DNA of 53,051 nt from Oscillospiraceae bacterium (GCA_003343845.1 QAKK01000031.1:1-53051); one strand, 5' to 3'. Numbered from the stretch's first letter, positions 23,270-32,599 are shown. Notes: generated by a model from the letters alone, not told the origin. Made by a program: numbers and translations.

Positions 23270-23294
23270 ATATGCACGGTCTGCCGGAGCAGCC

Positions 23295-24056
23295 TTAAAC
23301 CTCCTCTTCCGGTTTGTCAAGCTCGACGGCGACGGCGGTGATGTTGTCGCTGCCGCCCGCACGGTTGGCTTCGTCGATGAGCGTTTTCACAAAATCCGCA
23401 CAGTCCGGGTGCTCGCGCCGCAGCGGGGCGAGTGCGGGTGCGTCGATGTAGTTGGACAGCCCGTCCGAGCAGAGCAGCAGCGTCTTGTCCGCGTACTGCT
23501 TTTTCTCGATCACCGAGACGTCCACCGAGACCTCGCGATCCACGCCGACGGCGCGGGTGATGATGTTCTTCTTGGAGCTCTTACGCGCCTCCTCGGGCGT
23601 GAGCTTGCCGATGTCCACGAGGTACTGAACAAAGGAGTGATCGCGCGTGATCTGCATCGCGCCGTCGCGGTCGATGAGGTAGGCGCGGCTGTCGCCGACG
23701 TTTGCGATGTAGATCCTGCCGCCGGCAAGGAGGGCTGCGACCATCGTCGTGCCCATGCCTTCCAGCGCGTGATCGGCTTCGGCAAGGGCGTAGATCCTGA
23801 AGTTGGCGCGATCCGCCGCCGAGGCGAGCGCCGCCTGTATCACGGCGGGCTCGGTGCCGTGCCGCTCGGAAAAGAAGGTATCGAAATAGCTTTCTACCTC
23901 ATGTGCCGCCGTGGCAGAGGCACATTCGCCGGCATTTGCGCCGCCCATGCCGTCGAAGACGGCAAAGAGCGCGGCGTCGCCGTAGCTTTTGGCGAGGTAG
24001 GCGTCCTCATTCAGTTCGCGGACGCTGCCGACATCGGAGAGGGCAAAAAATTTCAT
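23295..24056 (-). CDS. prpC: PP2C-family protein phosphatase (Stp/PrpC type)
   Basis: A 253-residue metal-dependent Ser/Thr phosphatase that reverses PrkC phosphorylation. Metal-binding motifs are present: NEDAY (16-20), FDGMGG (34-39), LLCSDGLSNY and GGSDNITAV. The ATG at 24056 begins MKFFALSDVGSVRELNED, the usual start of the family, with AAAGGA upstream. Twenty-five bases separate it from prkC. A 298-base repeat-filled gap separates it from rlmN, so it may have its own promoter, which I could not identify. Confidence 0.95.
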   Translation of the reverse strand: MKFFALSDVGSVRELNEDAYLAKSYGDAALFAVFDGMGGANAGECASATAAHEVESYFDTFFSERHGTEPAVIQAALASAADRANFRIYALAEADHALEGMGTTMVAALLAGGRIYIANVGDSRAYLIDRDGAMQITRDHSFVQYLVDIGKLTPEEARKSSKKNIITRAVGVDREVSVDVSVIEKKQYADKTLLLCSDGLSNYIDAPALAPLRREHPDCADFVKTLIDEANRAGGSDNITAVAVELDKPEEEV

Positions 24057-24122
24057 GAACCTGACCGTTCCTTTCAATGAAGTCATGCGTTGGGTGGTGT
24101 AGAATGCGGGTGTGAGTGTTAA

Positions 24123-24354
24123 CTTGTAGGGGCAACCATCGGTCGCCCGCCGTATCTCAGCCTTCCCCCTTGGAAAGGTATCAACGTAATTGACGGATGA
24201 TGGATTTATGGCAACTGGCACAGCATGGTGCAATGTTTTGCTTCCATCAGTCCCTCATCAGGCGCATTCTGCTCAAGGCTCCCCCCAAGGGAAGCCTTGA
24301 GCAGCGCTGTTTGTTTCCATGCGCTCCAATCAAGCTTTCCTCTTGGCGGAAGCC
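24123..24354. repeat. Interspersed repeat copy B (long form) between rlmN and prpC
   Basis: It begins with a GTAGGGGCAACC module, then AGCCTTCCCCCTTGG (24160-24174), TTGACGGATGATGGA, the core GGCACAGCATGGTGCAAT (24217-24234), TTTTGCTT, CAGTCCCTCATCAG, and the inverted end CCCAAGGGAAGCCTT (to 24298). A further part, CTTTCCTCTTGGCGGAAGCC, runs up to the rlmN stop codon at 24355-24357. The rest of the 298-base gap holds no gene. The core matches copies A and C. Confidence 0.8.
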
Positions 24355-25410
24355 TTACGCCCGACCGCTTGCGCGGCGGAGCTGCCCGCAGGAGGCGTTG
24401 ATGTCCGGACCGAGCGTGCGGCGCACCGTGGCGGTGATGCCGCTTTGCTCGAGGTTCTCGCGGAAGCGTTCCACGCTCTCGCGGCTGCCTTTGGAAAATC
24501 CGCTCTCCTTGACCGGGTTGACCGGGATGAGGTTGACATGCAGCGCGTCGCCGCGTGCAAAGTAGCGGCGGAGCAGGGCTGCAAGCTCCTTTGCGTCGGC
24601 AGGGGTGTCATTCTCCCCGGCGATGAGGGTGTATTCGATCGACACGCGCCGCCCGGTTGCGTCAAAATAGTGCTTGGCGGCGGTGAGCAGCTCGTCGATG
24701 CTCCACTTGCGGTTGACCGGCATCAGCGCCGAACGGCGCGTGTCGTTTGCCGCATGGAGCGAGATCGAGAGCGTGATCGCGAGGTCTTCCTTTTCCAGCT
24801 CGTAGATCTTCGGGACGATGCCGGAGGTGGACACCGAGATGTGCCGTCCGCCGATGTTCAGCCCGTCCGCCGATGTGACGAGATGCAGGAATTTTACGGT
24901 ATTTTCGTAGTTGTCAAGCGGCTCGCCGATGCCCATCATCACAACGCCGTCGATGCGCTCGCCGAGGTCGTGGGCGGCGGCGGTGAGCTGCCCGAGCATT
25001 TCGGACGGGCGCAGGTCGCGCACCTTGCCGCCGATGGTGGAGGCGCAGAAGCGGCAGCCCATACGGCAGCCGACCTGCGAGGAAATGCAGGCGGTGGTGC
25101 CGTGCTTGTAGAACATGATGACGGTCTCCACGCATTCGCCGTCGTCGAGGCGGAAGAGGTACTTGACCGTGCCGTCCACCTTGGAGACCAGCTTGCGCTC
25201 GATCCCGGGAATGCCGCTCGTGCAGGTCTCGGCGAGACGGGTGCGCAGGGGGGCGGGAAGATTTGACATGCCGTCAAAGTCCACGCCGCGCCGCAGCCAT
25301 TCGGCAATCTGCGCCGCGCGGAAGCGGCTCTCGCCGATGATGCGGATATAGTCATCCAGCTCGGCGCGGGTCATGGAGCCGAGATCGGTTTTGGTGAGGG
25401 TGTCCGCCAT
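24355..25410 (-). CDS. rlmN: 23S rRNA (adenine2503-C2)-methyltransferase RlmN
   Basis: A 351-residue radical-SAM enzyme that methylates A2503 of 23S rRNA (and A37 of some tRNAs). The radical-SAM cluster CRMGCRFC gives C115, C119 and C122. The methyl-carrying cysteine is near the end (C341, INASCGQL). The start at 25410 overlaps nothing and comes one base after the rsmB stop. The stop codon lies next to a GAAGCC repeat end, so the repeat may have inserted right at the 3' end of the gene. Confidence 0.97.
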   Translation of the reverse strand: MADTLTKTDLGSMTRAELDDYIRIIGESRFRAAQIAEWLRRGVDFDGMSNLPAPLRTRLAETCTSGIPGIERKLVSKVDGTVKYLFRLDDGECVETVIMFYKHGTTACISSQVGCRMGCRFCASTIGGKVRDLRPSEMLGQLTAAAHDLGERIDGVVMMGIGEPLDNYENTVKFLHLVTSADGLNIGGRHISVSTSGIVPKIYELEKEDLAITLSISLHAANDTRRSALMPVNRKWSIDELLTAAKHYFDATGRRVSIEYTLIAGENDTPADAKELAALLRRYFARGDALHVNLIPVNPVKESGFSKGSRESVERFRENLEQSGITATVRRTLGPDINASCGQLRRASGRA

Positions 25411-25411
25411 G

Positions 25412-26713
25412 TCAGTCTCCTGTTCTTTGCAGCATGCCGATGAAAAAGCCGTCCCGGCGGCCGTTTGGCAGCAGGGTGACAAAGCCGCCGCGGCTCGCAA
25501 CCGATCCGACGGTGAAGTCGAGCGGTGCAAACGCGGGGTTTTCGGCAAGGAATGCGCGAAAATTGTCTTCGTTCTCCGCCCGCGTCAGCGTGCAGGTGGA
25601 ATAGAGCAGTCTGCCGCCGCGGCGGAGGTAGCGCGCCGAGGCGCGGAGGATCTCACCGCCGAGCGGTGCGAGCGTCTTGTAAAGGTCGGGATCGTGAAAG
25701 CGGATCTCCGGCTTTTTCGCCATGACGCCGAGCCCTGTGCAGGGCACGTCGCAGATGACGAAATCGCATTTGCCGCACAGGTCTTCGCGCGGCGTGCGCG
25801 CGTCGCGCGCCTCGGTGTCGAGGATGTCGATCCCCAGCCGCGCCGCCGACGCCGTGATCAGCGGCAGCTTGCTTGCGTGCAGGTCAAAGTCGTGAATTTC
25901 GCCCGTGTTCTGCATGAGCAGGGCGGCGTGCAGGCTCTTGGAGCCGGGGCAGGCGCAGACATCCGCGCCGAACTCGCCGGGGCGGGGGTCAAGCGCCGTC
26001 ACCGCAATCTGCGATGCTTCGTCCTGGACGAAGAAGTTTCCGTCGCCGAGCGCCTCGCAAAGTGTGCTGTAGGGCAGGTTCTGCAAGAGGGTGATGCCGC
26101 GCGGCGCGTCCGCGCAGATCTCGGCGGCGATGCCCGCCGCATGCAGCGCGGCAAGCGCGTCTTTGCGCGTGCGGTGCAGGGTGTTCACCGCAAGGGTGAT
26201 CGGCGGATGCGTCGTGAGCGCGCGCAGCGCGCGGTCGGCATCCTCGCCGAGGTTGTTGTCAAGGAGGCGGACGATCGGCGCAGGAAAGCCGGTCTCCACC
26301 GCCCGCCGCTCTATGGGGTCGGTCGGCAGGGGAATCTCCGCTCCGCGGCGGAGGTAGCCGCGCAGGATGCCGTTGAGAAAGGCACGTTCCCCGGCGCTTT
26401 TGCCGAGGGCGACCGTCTCTGCGACGGCGGCGTGCGGCGGGATGCGGTCGAGGTACATCAGCTGATATAGCCCGAGCCGCAGGATCTGCCGCATCCGCGC
26501 GCCGACCTTCTTCGGGTCGGCGGCAAGCGCGTCGATAAAGTAGTCGAGGGGCACGCGCCGCTCGGTCACGCCGTAGACCAGCGTGGAGAGCAGGGCGCGG
26601 TCGCGCGCGTCGCAGGGGTTGGCGTTGAGATAGCCGTCCAGCGTCAGCGCGATATATTTGTCACCCGCTTCTGCATCGCGCAGCAGCGAGAGCGCGGTCT
26701 TGCGTACATTCAT
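25412..26713 (-). CDS. rsmB: 16S rRNA (cytosine967-C5)-methyltransferase RsmB
   Basis: A 433-residue SAM-dependent m5C methyltransferase acting on C967 of 16S rRNA. A NusB-like RNA-binding domain (about 1-130) precedes the Rossmann domain. The two catalytic cysteines sit in PCTGLG and YSTCT. The GSKSLHAALLMQN region is the SAM motif. The ATG at 26713 gives MNVRKTALSLL, the usual start. It lies between the Zn peptidase gene (13 bases) and rlmN. Confidence 0.95.
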   Translation of the reverse strand: MNVRKTALSLLRDAEAGDKYIALTLDGYLNANPCDARDRALLSTLVYGVTERRVPLDYFIDALAADPKKVGARMRQILRLGLYQLMYLDRIPPHAAVAETVALGKSAGERAFLNGILRGYLRRGAEIPLPTDPIERRAVETGFPAPIVRLLDNNLGEDADRALRALTTHPPITLAVNTLHRTRKDALAALHAAGIAAEICADAPRGITLLQNLPYSTLCEALGDGNFFVQDEASQIAVTALDPRPGEFGADVCACPGSKSLHAALLMQNTGEIHDFDLHASKLPLITASAARLGIDILDTEARDARTPREDLCGKCDFVICDVPCTGLGVMAKKPEIRFHDPDLYKTLAPLGGEILRASARYLRRGGRLLYSTCTLTRAENEDNFRAFLAENPAFAPLDFTVGSVASRGGFVTLLPNGRRDGFFIGMLQRTGD

Positions 26714-26726
26714 GCGTCTTTGTGCG

Positions 26727-27422
26727 TCAGTCGCGGCGATTGCGGTTGCCGAACAGCAGGATGATGCGGAGCAGGCTGGCAAGGCTGACGGCGAGTGCCG
26801 CAACATAGGTCAGCGCAGCCGCGCGCAGCACGGCTTTGGCGCCCTTGACCTCGGTGTCGGAGACGCAGCTCGATTCCAGCGTGGCGACCGCGCGGCGCGA
26901 GGCGTTGAACTCGACCGGCAGGGTGATGAGCTGGAACAGGGTGGACATGGAGAAAGCGATGATGCCGATGTCCACGAGCATGGCGGAGGAGAAGATCAGC
27001 CCGAGCAGCACCAGCGGCATCGCAAGCTGCGAGCCGATGTTGGTGGCAGGGATGATGGCGGCGCGCAGCTGCATCGGCGCGTAGCCGACGGCGTACTGCA
27101 CGGCGTGCCCCGCCTCGTGGGCGGCAACGCCGACCGCCGAGACGGTGGTCGCGTCGTAGACGCTCTCCGAGAGGCGGATGGTGTTGGTCTTGGGGTCAAA
27201 ATGATCGGTCAGATTGCCGGAGATGCGCTCGATGCGCACGCCGGTCACGCCGTTGGCTTCCAGCACGCGGCGGGCGCTCTCCGCGCCGGTCATGCCGCTG
27301 GGGGCGAGCACCTTGGAATAGCGCGAGAACGTGGTGTTGACGTTGATCTGCGCCCAGAATGCAAGCAGCATTGCGGGCACGACCAGGATGATATACCAGG
27401 GGTCAATATAGAGGTAAGGCAT
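26727..27422 (-). CDS. Membrane zinc metallopeptidase (YugP-like)
   Basis: A 231-residue protein with a TM helix at the N-terminus (about 8-28), a zinc motif HEAGH (102-106), and further TM segments (about 125-170 and 205-225). This matches the YugP/DUF membrane metallopeptidase family, which often sits between fmt and rsmB in Clostridia. The substrate is unknown. The HExxH motif is intact, so it is probably active at the membrane. Confidence 0.88.
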   Translation of the reverse strand: MPYLYIDPWYIILVVPAMLLAFWAQINVNTTFSRYSKVLAPSGMTGAESARRVLEANGVTGVRIERISGNLTDHFDPKTNTIRLSESVYDATTVSAVGVAAHEAGHAVQYAVGYAPMQLRAAIIPATNIGSQLAMPLVLLGLIFSSAMLVDIGIIAFSMSTLFQLITLPVEFNASRRAVATLESSCVSDTEVKGAKAVLRAAALTYVAALAVSLASLLRIILLFGNRNRRD

Positions 27423-27458
27423 AAAAACTCCTTTCCGTGCGGCATGCGCACATGCGGA

Positions 27459-28391
27459 TCAGCCGAGCTTTGTGCCGACGGCGATCTGTCTGCCGTTGAT
27501 GAGGTCGGCGGCGCTCTGCGCCTTTTTGCCCTCGGGCGTCGCGGTCTCGATCACGAGCACGCCGCTGCCGCAGGCAACCTTGATGCCGCTTTTGTCGGCG
27601 GCAATCACTGTGCCCGCCGGGGCGGAAACGGTCCCGGCTTCGGGATGGGCGCGCACGATCTTGAAGAGCTTGCCGCCCGGCAGCGTCGTATAGGCGAGCG
27701 GGAAGGGCGACAGCCCGCGGATCTTGTCGTGCAGGCGCTTCGCATCCCATGTCCAGTCCACGAGGCATTCCGCTTTCTCGATCTTGGCGGCGTAGGTGGA
27801 ATCCGCGTCGTTTTGTCTGATCGGGTGCAGATCGCCGCGCTTTGCCGCGTCCACGGTGCGGAGCAGCACGCGCGCGCCTGCCTCGCCGAGCTTGTCATGC
27901 ACGGCCTCAAAGTTGTCGTCGGGCGCGATGGCGACTTTCTCGGTCAGCAGCATGTCGCCGGTGTCCAACCCCTCTGCCATGTACATCGAGGTCACGCCGG
28001 TGACGGTCTCGCCCTCCATGACGGCGCGCTGCATCGGCGCCGCGCCGCGGTACTTCGGCAGGAGCGAGCCGTGGATGTTGATGCAGCCGTATTTCGGGTA
28101 GTCGAGGACATATTTCGGCAGGATCTTGCCGTAGGCGACGACCACGATCATCTCGGGGTCGATCTCGCGCAGTTCGGTTTCAAATGCGCCGTCCTTCAGC
28201 GTCTTCGGCTGATAGACGGGGATGCCGTGCGCGGCTGCATAGACCTTGACGGGCGGCGGCGTGAGCGTCATGCCGCGCCCTTTGGGCTTATCGGTCTGGG
28301 TCACGACGGCGGCGATGTTCTCCCCCGCGTCCACAAGGGCACGCAGCGAGAACAGCGCAAAATCCGGCGTTCCCATGAATAAAATCTTCAT
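27459..28391 (-). CDS. fmt: Methionyl-tRNA formyltransferase
   Basis: A 310-residue enzyme that formylates initiator Met-tRNA using 10-formyl-THF. Family signatures are clear: start MKILFMGTPDFA, NIHGSLLPKYRGAAP, GVTSMYMAEGLDTGDML, and a C-terminal OB-fold tRNA-binding domain (about 205-310). The ribosome site GGGAGGT precedes the ATG. It normally follows def directly; here 393 bases of repeats separate them. Confidence 0.97.
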   Translation of the reverse strand: MKILFMGTPDFALFSLRALVDAGENIAAVVTQTDKPKGRGMTLTPPPVKVYAAAHGIPVYQPKTLKDGAFETELREIDPEMIVVVAYGKILPKYVLDYPKYGCINIHGSLLPKYRGAAPMQRAVMEGETVTGVTSMYMAEGLDTGDMLLTEKVAIAPDDNFEAVHDKLGEAGARVLLRTVDAAKRGDLHPIRQNDADSTYAAKIEKAECLVDWTWDAKRLHDKIRGLSPFPLAYTTLPGGKLFKIVRAHPEAGTVSAPAGTVIAADKSGIKVACGSGVLVIETATPEGKKAQSAADLINGRQIAVGTKLG

Positions 28392-28493
28392 CTATAGTAT
28401 ACCTCCCGTGAGGGTCGTTTCCTGTAGAAAAATCGGGGATTTGCGGATGAGGGCGAAATGACGCACCATATCCGGCAGGGGTCGGCGCCTCTT

Positions 28494-28784
28494 AGCCTTC
28501 CCCGGTGGGGAAGTGTGGCACAGAACGCAAGCGTTCCTAATGAGTTTCCCTTGCGGGAAACATCACGCTTCGCGTGACGGATGAGGGAATGCAGGTAGCC
28601 GGCACAGCATAGTGCGATGTTTTGCTTTGTGTAGTTCCTCATCAGGCGCCTACACTCAAGGATGTTTTCCCATCGGGAAAACTCCGCGAGACGCCTTTGC
28701 GTCTCGTACAGCTCTCCCAAAAGGGAAGCTAAAGAAAGCGTCGTACAGAGCACTACTCCTTCCCCCTTGGGGGAAGGCTTACTT
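28494..28784. repeat. Interspersed repeat cluster, copy C, between def and fmt
   Basis: The 393-base gap (28392-28784) holds no gene. From 28494 it is a chain of hairpins: CTTCCCC/GGGGAAG, GTTTCCC/GGGAAAC, TCACGC/GCGTGA, the core GGCACAGCATAGTGCGAT (28601-28618) with TTCCTCATCAG, GTTTTCCC/GGGAAAAC, GAGACGC/GCGTCTC, GTACAGCTCTCCC with GGGAAGCT, and CCTTCCCCC/GGGGGAAGG just before the def stop. It is a compound copy that contains the core of copies A and B plus extra inserts. The fmt ribosome site lies at the other end. Confidence 0.8.
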
Positions 28785-29243
28785 TTATTCCTCGTCCAGC
28801 ATGCGGACAACGCAGTCGGTGAAGAGCTTGCCGTCAAGATGGTCAATCTCATGGCAGAAAGCGCGCGCCAACAGATCCTCACCCATGTATTCCACGGTTT
28901 CGCCGTGGCGGTTCTCTGCGAGAACGACCACTTTTTTCGGACGGTGCGTGATACCGTACTTGCCGGGGATCGAGAGACAGCCCTCTGCCTCCTCCTGCTC
29001 GCCCTCGCTCTCGATAATGCGGGGGTTGATGAGTTCAAGCAGCTTGCCCGCCTCGGTCTCAATGACGACCACGCGGCGCAGCACGCCGACCTGCACGGCG
29101 GCAAGACCCACGCCGTCTGCGGCGCGCATGGTCTCTGCCATGTCGTCCAGCAGCGTAAGAATGCGCGGCGTAATTTCGGTGACCGGGCGGCTGGTTTTGC
29201 GCAGCAGCGGGTCGCCCTCTTTGACGATTTTGAGTTTAGCCAT
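28785..29243 (-). CDS. def: Peptide deformylase
   Basis: A 152-residue metal enzyme removing N-formyl groups from new proteins. All three motifs are present: GVGLAAVQ (44-51), EGCLS (87-91) and HEIDH (131-135), giving the ligands Cys, His and His. The ATG at 29243 gives the normal short (about 150-residue) length. It follows priA with a 67-base gap that contains a hairpin. A repeat begins five bases past the stop. Confidence 0.97.
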   Translation of the reverse strand: MAKLKIVKEGDPLLRKTSRPVTEITPRILTLLDDMAETMRAADGVGLAAVQVGVLRRVVVIETEAGKLLELINPRIIESEGEQEEAEGCLSIPGKYGITHRPKKVVVLAENRHGETVEYMGEDLLARAFCHEIDHLDGKLFTDCVVRMLDEE

Positions 29244-29268
29244 AGTTATCCTTGCCTTTCGGAAAGTA

Positions 29269-29294
29269 TTGCAGCCGGGGTGACCCCGCTGCAA
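29269..29294 (-). repeat. Hairpin between priA and def
   Basis: TTGCAG (29269-29274) and CTGCAA (29289-29294) enclose CGGGG/CCCCG. No T run follows, so it is more likely an mRNA processing or stability element than a terminator. Confidence 0.45.
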
Positions 29295-29310
29295 GCGTGT
29301 TTCTGCAATT

Positions 29311-31542
29311 TTACAGATTGGTCGGGTTGATGTCCACGCCGACCGAAACCGCTTTGTAATCCTTGGTTGTGAAATGTCGGAGCAGCTCGCCGAGCATGGC
29401 AAGCAGCCGCTTTGAACGGCGGCATTTCAGCACCACGCGCATGCGGTAGCAGTCCTCAATCTTGTAGAGCGGTGCTTCAAACGGACCGAAGGAGATCACC
29501 GGCACATCGCGGTAGTCGCCCGACATCTTGTCCTTCATAAAAGTGAAGATCTCCGCCGCGCACTTTGTGCACGCCGCCTCGGAGGCGCTTGCCGCCGAGA
29601 TCACGGCAATGTCGCAGAACGGCGGGAACGTGAACGCCTCGCGCAGCTTGATGTCCCGCGCATAGAACGCGCGGTAGTCCTGCGCGGCGGCAAGGCGAAT
29701 GACCTCGTGGTTCGGGTTCATCGTCTGGATGACGGCAACGCCGCGTTTGGCGGCGCGCCCGGCTCTGCCGATGACCTGCGTGAGCATCGAGAAGGTGCGC
29801 TCCCCCGCGCGGAAGTCGTCGAGGTAAAGCGCGGCATCCGCGTTCAGCACGCCGACCAGCGTCACGTCGGGAAAATCGTGCCCCTTGGCGACCATCTGCG
29901 TGCCGAGCAGCACGTCGGCGCGATGCGCGCGGAATTTGCCGAGCAGCTCGTCGTAGGCGCTCTTTTTCGTGGTGGTGTCCGCATCCATGCGGAGCAGACT
30001 TGCGTGATAGGCGCCGCCGAATTTCTCACCGAACGCCTCCTCCACCTTCTGCGTGCCGTAGCCCATGAAGGCGAGGTGCGCAGAATGACAGGACGGGCAT
30101 TCATGCGGGATGGCTGCGCGATAGCCGCAGTAGTGGCAGAGCAGATAGTCCCGCCCGCCCTCCTTGTGCCGCGTGAGCGACACCGAGCAGCGGGGGCAGA
30201 GCACCGCCTCGCCGCAGTCGCGGCAGGTGAGAAACGCGTTGTAGCCGCGGCGGTTGAGAAACAGGATCGCCTGTTCGCCGCGCGACAGCGTCTCGTTCAT
30301 TTTTTCGGTGAGCAGTGCGCCGAAGGGCGACAGATTGCCGCCGAGCGCATTTTTGCGCATATCGTCGATGTAGACCTCGGGGAGGCGCGCGTCGCCGTAG
30401 CGTTCGGTCAGCTCGACGAGCGCATATTGCCCGCTCCGCGCCTTGTAGTAGCTTTCGACCGAGGGGGTCGCCGAGGCAAGCAGCAGAAGCCCTTTTGCCC
30501 GCCCGATGCGGAACGCGGCAACGTCGCGCGCGTGGTACTTCGGGCTCATGTCCGACTTGTAGGTGTGTTCCTGCTCCTCGTCGATGACAATCATGCCGAG
30601 GTTCGGCAGCGGGGCGAACACCGCGCTGCGCGTGCCGATGACGAGATCGACCTCGCCCGCGGCAATGCGGCGGTAGGCGTCATGCCGCTCCCCCGCCGAG
30701 AGCGAGGAATGCAGCACCGCCACCCGTTCACCGTAAAACGAGCAGAAAAGCGACACGGTCTGCGGGGTCAGCGAGATCTCGGGCACAAGCACGATCACCT
30801 GCCGCCCGTCCGCGCGCACGCGGTCGATCATCGCCTTCATCACGCGGGTCTTGCCCGAGCCGGTCACGCCGTAGAGCAGGGCGCAGTGCGCGCCCTCCGC
30901 GGCGTAAAGTGCGCACAGGCGGTCATATGCGGCAGTCTGGTGCGCGCTGAGCTTGTTCTCCCGCCTTTCGTCGATCTTCAGGTCGGCATACGGATTGCGG
31001 TAGACGGTCTCGGTGCGGAGCTCGACAAGCCCCGCTGCACGCAGCGCCTTCAGCTGGGTGCTGCCTGCTCCGCTCTCGGCAAAGGCGTCGGCAGCCTTGG
31101 AGAAGTCCGCGCCGATCGCCGCATAGAGCGCGCGCTGCTTTTCGCCGCGCAGCACCCCTGCGGGCACAGCCGTGCGGCGGACATAGACCACCTGCTTTTC
31201 GGTGGCGTTTTTCAGCGCGGAGAGCGGCGGGGTCAGCGTCCGCACCGCGTCGCCCGTGGTGCAGAGCGTGTATTCTTTCAAAAAATCGCAGACCGCCAGC
31301 TGCTCTTCCGTGAGCGAAATCAGCCTGTTGACATCGAGAATGTCCTTGGTGCGCGGGCTGTCGGTCTCGTCCTTCACGCATGTGACCAGCGCCACATGCC
31401 GCCGGTTTGCCCCCGAAAAGGGGACGTGCACGAGGGAGCCGCGTTCGATCAGCCCCGCGAGGTGCGCGGGAATGCGGTAGTCAAACGGGCGGTCGAGCGC
31501 GGACGGCGCATCCAGCAGACAGACGCTTGCATACTGTGCCAC
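29311..31542 (-). CDS. priA: Primosomal helicase PriA
   Basis: A 743-residue superfamily 2 DNA helicase that restarts stalled replication forks. The N-terminal 3'-OH-binding domain is followed by Walker A (GVTGSGKT, 225-232), Walker B (DEEQEH), and an insertion with two zinc sites (CRDC/CPRC and CHYC/CPSC). The C-terminal helicase lobe and final domain are complete. It lies between rpoZ and def. In many Firmicutes coaBC sits between rpoZ and priA, but it is not here. Confidence 0.96.
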   Translation of the reverse strand: MAQYASVCLLDAPSALDRPFDYRIPAHLAGLIERGSLVHVPFSGANRRHVALVTCVKDETDSPRTKDILDVNRLISLTEEQLAVCDFLKEYTLCTTGDAVRTLTPPLSALKNATEKQVVYVRRTAVPAGVLRGEKQRALYAAIGADFSKAADAFAESGAGSTQLKALRAAGLVELRTETVYRNPYADLKIDERRENKLSAHQTAAYDRLCALYAAEGAHCALLYGVTGSGKTRVMKAMIDRVRADGRQVIVLVPEISLTPQTVSLFCSFYGERVAVLHSSLSAGERHDAYRRIAAGEVDLVIGTRSAVFAPLPNLGMIVIDEEQEHTYKSDMSPKYHARDVAAFRIGRAKGLLLLASATPSVESYYKARSGQYALVELTERYGDARLPEVYIDDMRKNALGGNLSPFGALLTEKMNETLSRGEQAILFLNRRGYNAFLTCRDCGEAVLCPRCSVSLTRHKEGGRDYLLCHYCGYRAAIPHECPSCHSAHLAFMGYGTQKVEEAFGEKFGGAYHASLLRMDADTTTKKSAYDELLGKFRAHRADVLLGTQMVAKGHDFPDVTLVGVLNADAALYLDDFRAGERTFSMLTQVIGRAGRAAKRGVAVIQTMNPNHEVIRLAAAQDYRAFYARDIKLREAFTFPPFCDIAVISAASASEAACTKCAAEIFTFMKDKMSGDYRDVPVISFGPFEAPLYKIEDCYRMRVVLKCRRSKRLLAMLGELLRHFTTKDYKAVSVGVDINPTNL

Positions 31543-31585
31543 GCACCCACCTCCGTTTTTTCAGCGTCCTCGGTTTTATCTTGGA

Positions 31586-31954
31586 TCAGTTGCTGTCGGG
31601 ATTGACGGCGTTGGCATTGACGTCCGCGTCCGCCTCTTCGCGCTCGACCTCGCGCTCGGCTTCGAGCGCTGCCTCGTCGAGATAGCCCTCTTCGCCGGGA
31701 TGCACGACCTTGTAGAGCCCTGCATGCAGACGTGCAACGGCGTTCTTGACCGCCTTTTCATCGCGGATATCCTTGTCGATCAGCGCGCTGATCGGCTTGT
31801 CGGTCTCCTTGCGCTCAATGAGTTTTTCGGCATAGGTGCGCTGCTCGACGTATTCGTCGGTGATGAGGTGCGCGCATTTTGCGGTCGCGATGACCAGCTC
31901 ATAGCGGTTGAGACCGTCTTTGGTCAGTTCTTCTACGGAAGGCTTGTTAATCAT
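31586..31954 (-). CDS. rpoZ: RNA polymerase omega subunit
   Basis: A 122-residue subunit helping RNA polymerase assembly. The family core is near the start (NRYELVIATAKCAHLI, then EKPIS-like KPISALIDKD with KAVKNAVARLHAG). The C-terminal 45 residues are acidic, rich in Glu/Ala/Asp, and make it longer than the usual 70-90 residues. It is placed between gmk and priA, the standard order. Confidence 0.93.
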   Translation of the reverse strand: MINKPSVEELTKDGLNRYELVIATAKCAHLITDEYVEQRTYAEKLIERKETDKPISALIDKDIRDEKAVKNAVARLHAGLYKVVHPGEEGYLDEAALEAEREVEREEADADVNANAVNPDSN

Positions 31955-31987
31955 GGTATTTTGTCTCCTTTGGGATGTTCGTATCAG

Positions 31988-32599
31988 TTATTTGGCGAAA
32001 TATTTTGCGGCAAAATCCGCGCGGTGCGCGGTGCGGAGCGCTTCGGCGTGGGCAACGGTGAGAAAATCGTCGGTCGCCCGGTCGAGCTTGCCGTCCTCGT
32101 TGACGATGAGGTAATCGTATTTCGGCAGGTAGTCAAGCTCCGCCTCGGCGCGCTTCAGACGGCGCGCGATCGACTCCTCGGTGTCTCTGCCGCGGCTGTG
32201 CAGGCGGCGGCTCTGCTCGGTGACGCTCGGCGGCGTGACCATCACCAGCACCGCTTCGGGATACTGCTTTTTGATCTGCGTCGCGCCGTCCACCTCGATC
32301 TCGAGGATGAGGTGCTTGCCGAGGGCTTTTGCCCGCTCGACCTCGCTTTTCAGCGTGCCGTAATAGTTGCCGCAATATTCGGTGTATTCCAGCACGCCGT
32401 GCGTGCGGATCTTTTCTTCAAAGGCTTCGCGGCTGATGTAATAGTAGTTCACGCCGTCGACCTCGCCTGCAAGGCAGGGGCGGGTCGTCGCGCTGATCGC
32501 GCACATGAAGCGATCGTCCCGGCGGAGCACCTCGGCAACCACTGAGCCCTTGCCGCTGCCGGCGGGACCCGAAATGATGAAGAGCAGACTGCCGTTCAT
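31988..32599 (-). CDS. gmk: Guanylate kinase
   Basis: A 203-residue kinase converting GMP to GDP. The P-loop GPAGSGKGS (11-19), the GMP-binding region (TTRPCLAGEVDGVNYYY; EYTEYCGNYYG) and the LEIEVDGATQIKK motif are all present. It overlaps remA by four bases (ATGA), which indicates translational coupling. The order remA-gmk-rpoZ is typical of Firmicutes. Confidence 0.97.
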   Translation of the reverse strand: MNGSLLFIISGPAGSGKGSVVAEVLRRDDRFMCAISATTRPCLAGEVDGVNYYYISREAFEEKIRTHGVLEYTEYCGNYYGTLKSEVERAKALGKHLILEIEVDGATQIKKQYPEAVLVMVTPPSVTEQSRRLHSRGRDTEESIARRLKRAEAELDYLPKYDYLIVNEDGKLDRATDDFLTVAHAEALRTAHRADFAAKYFAK

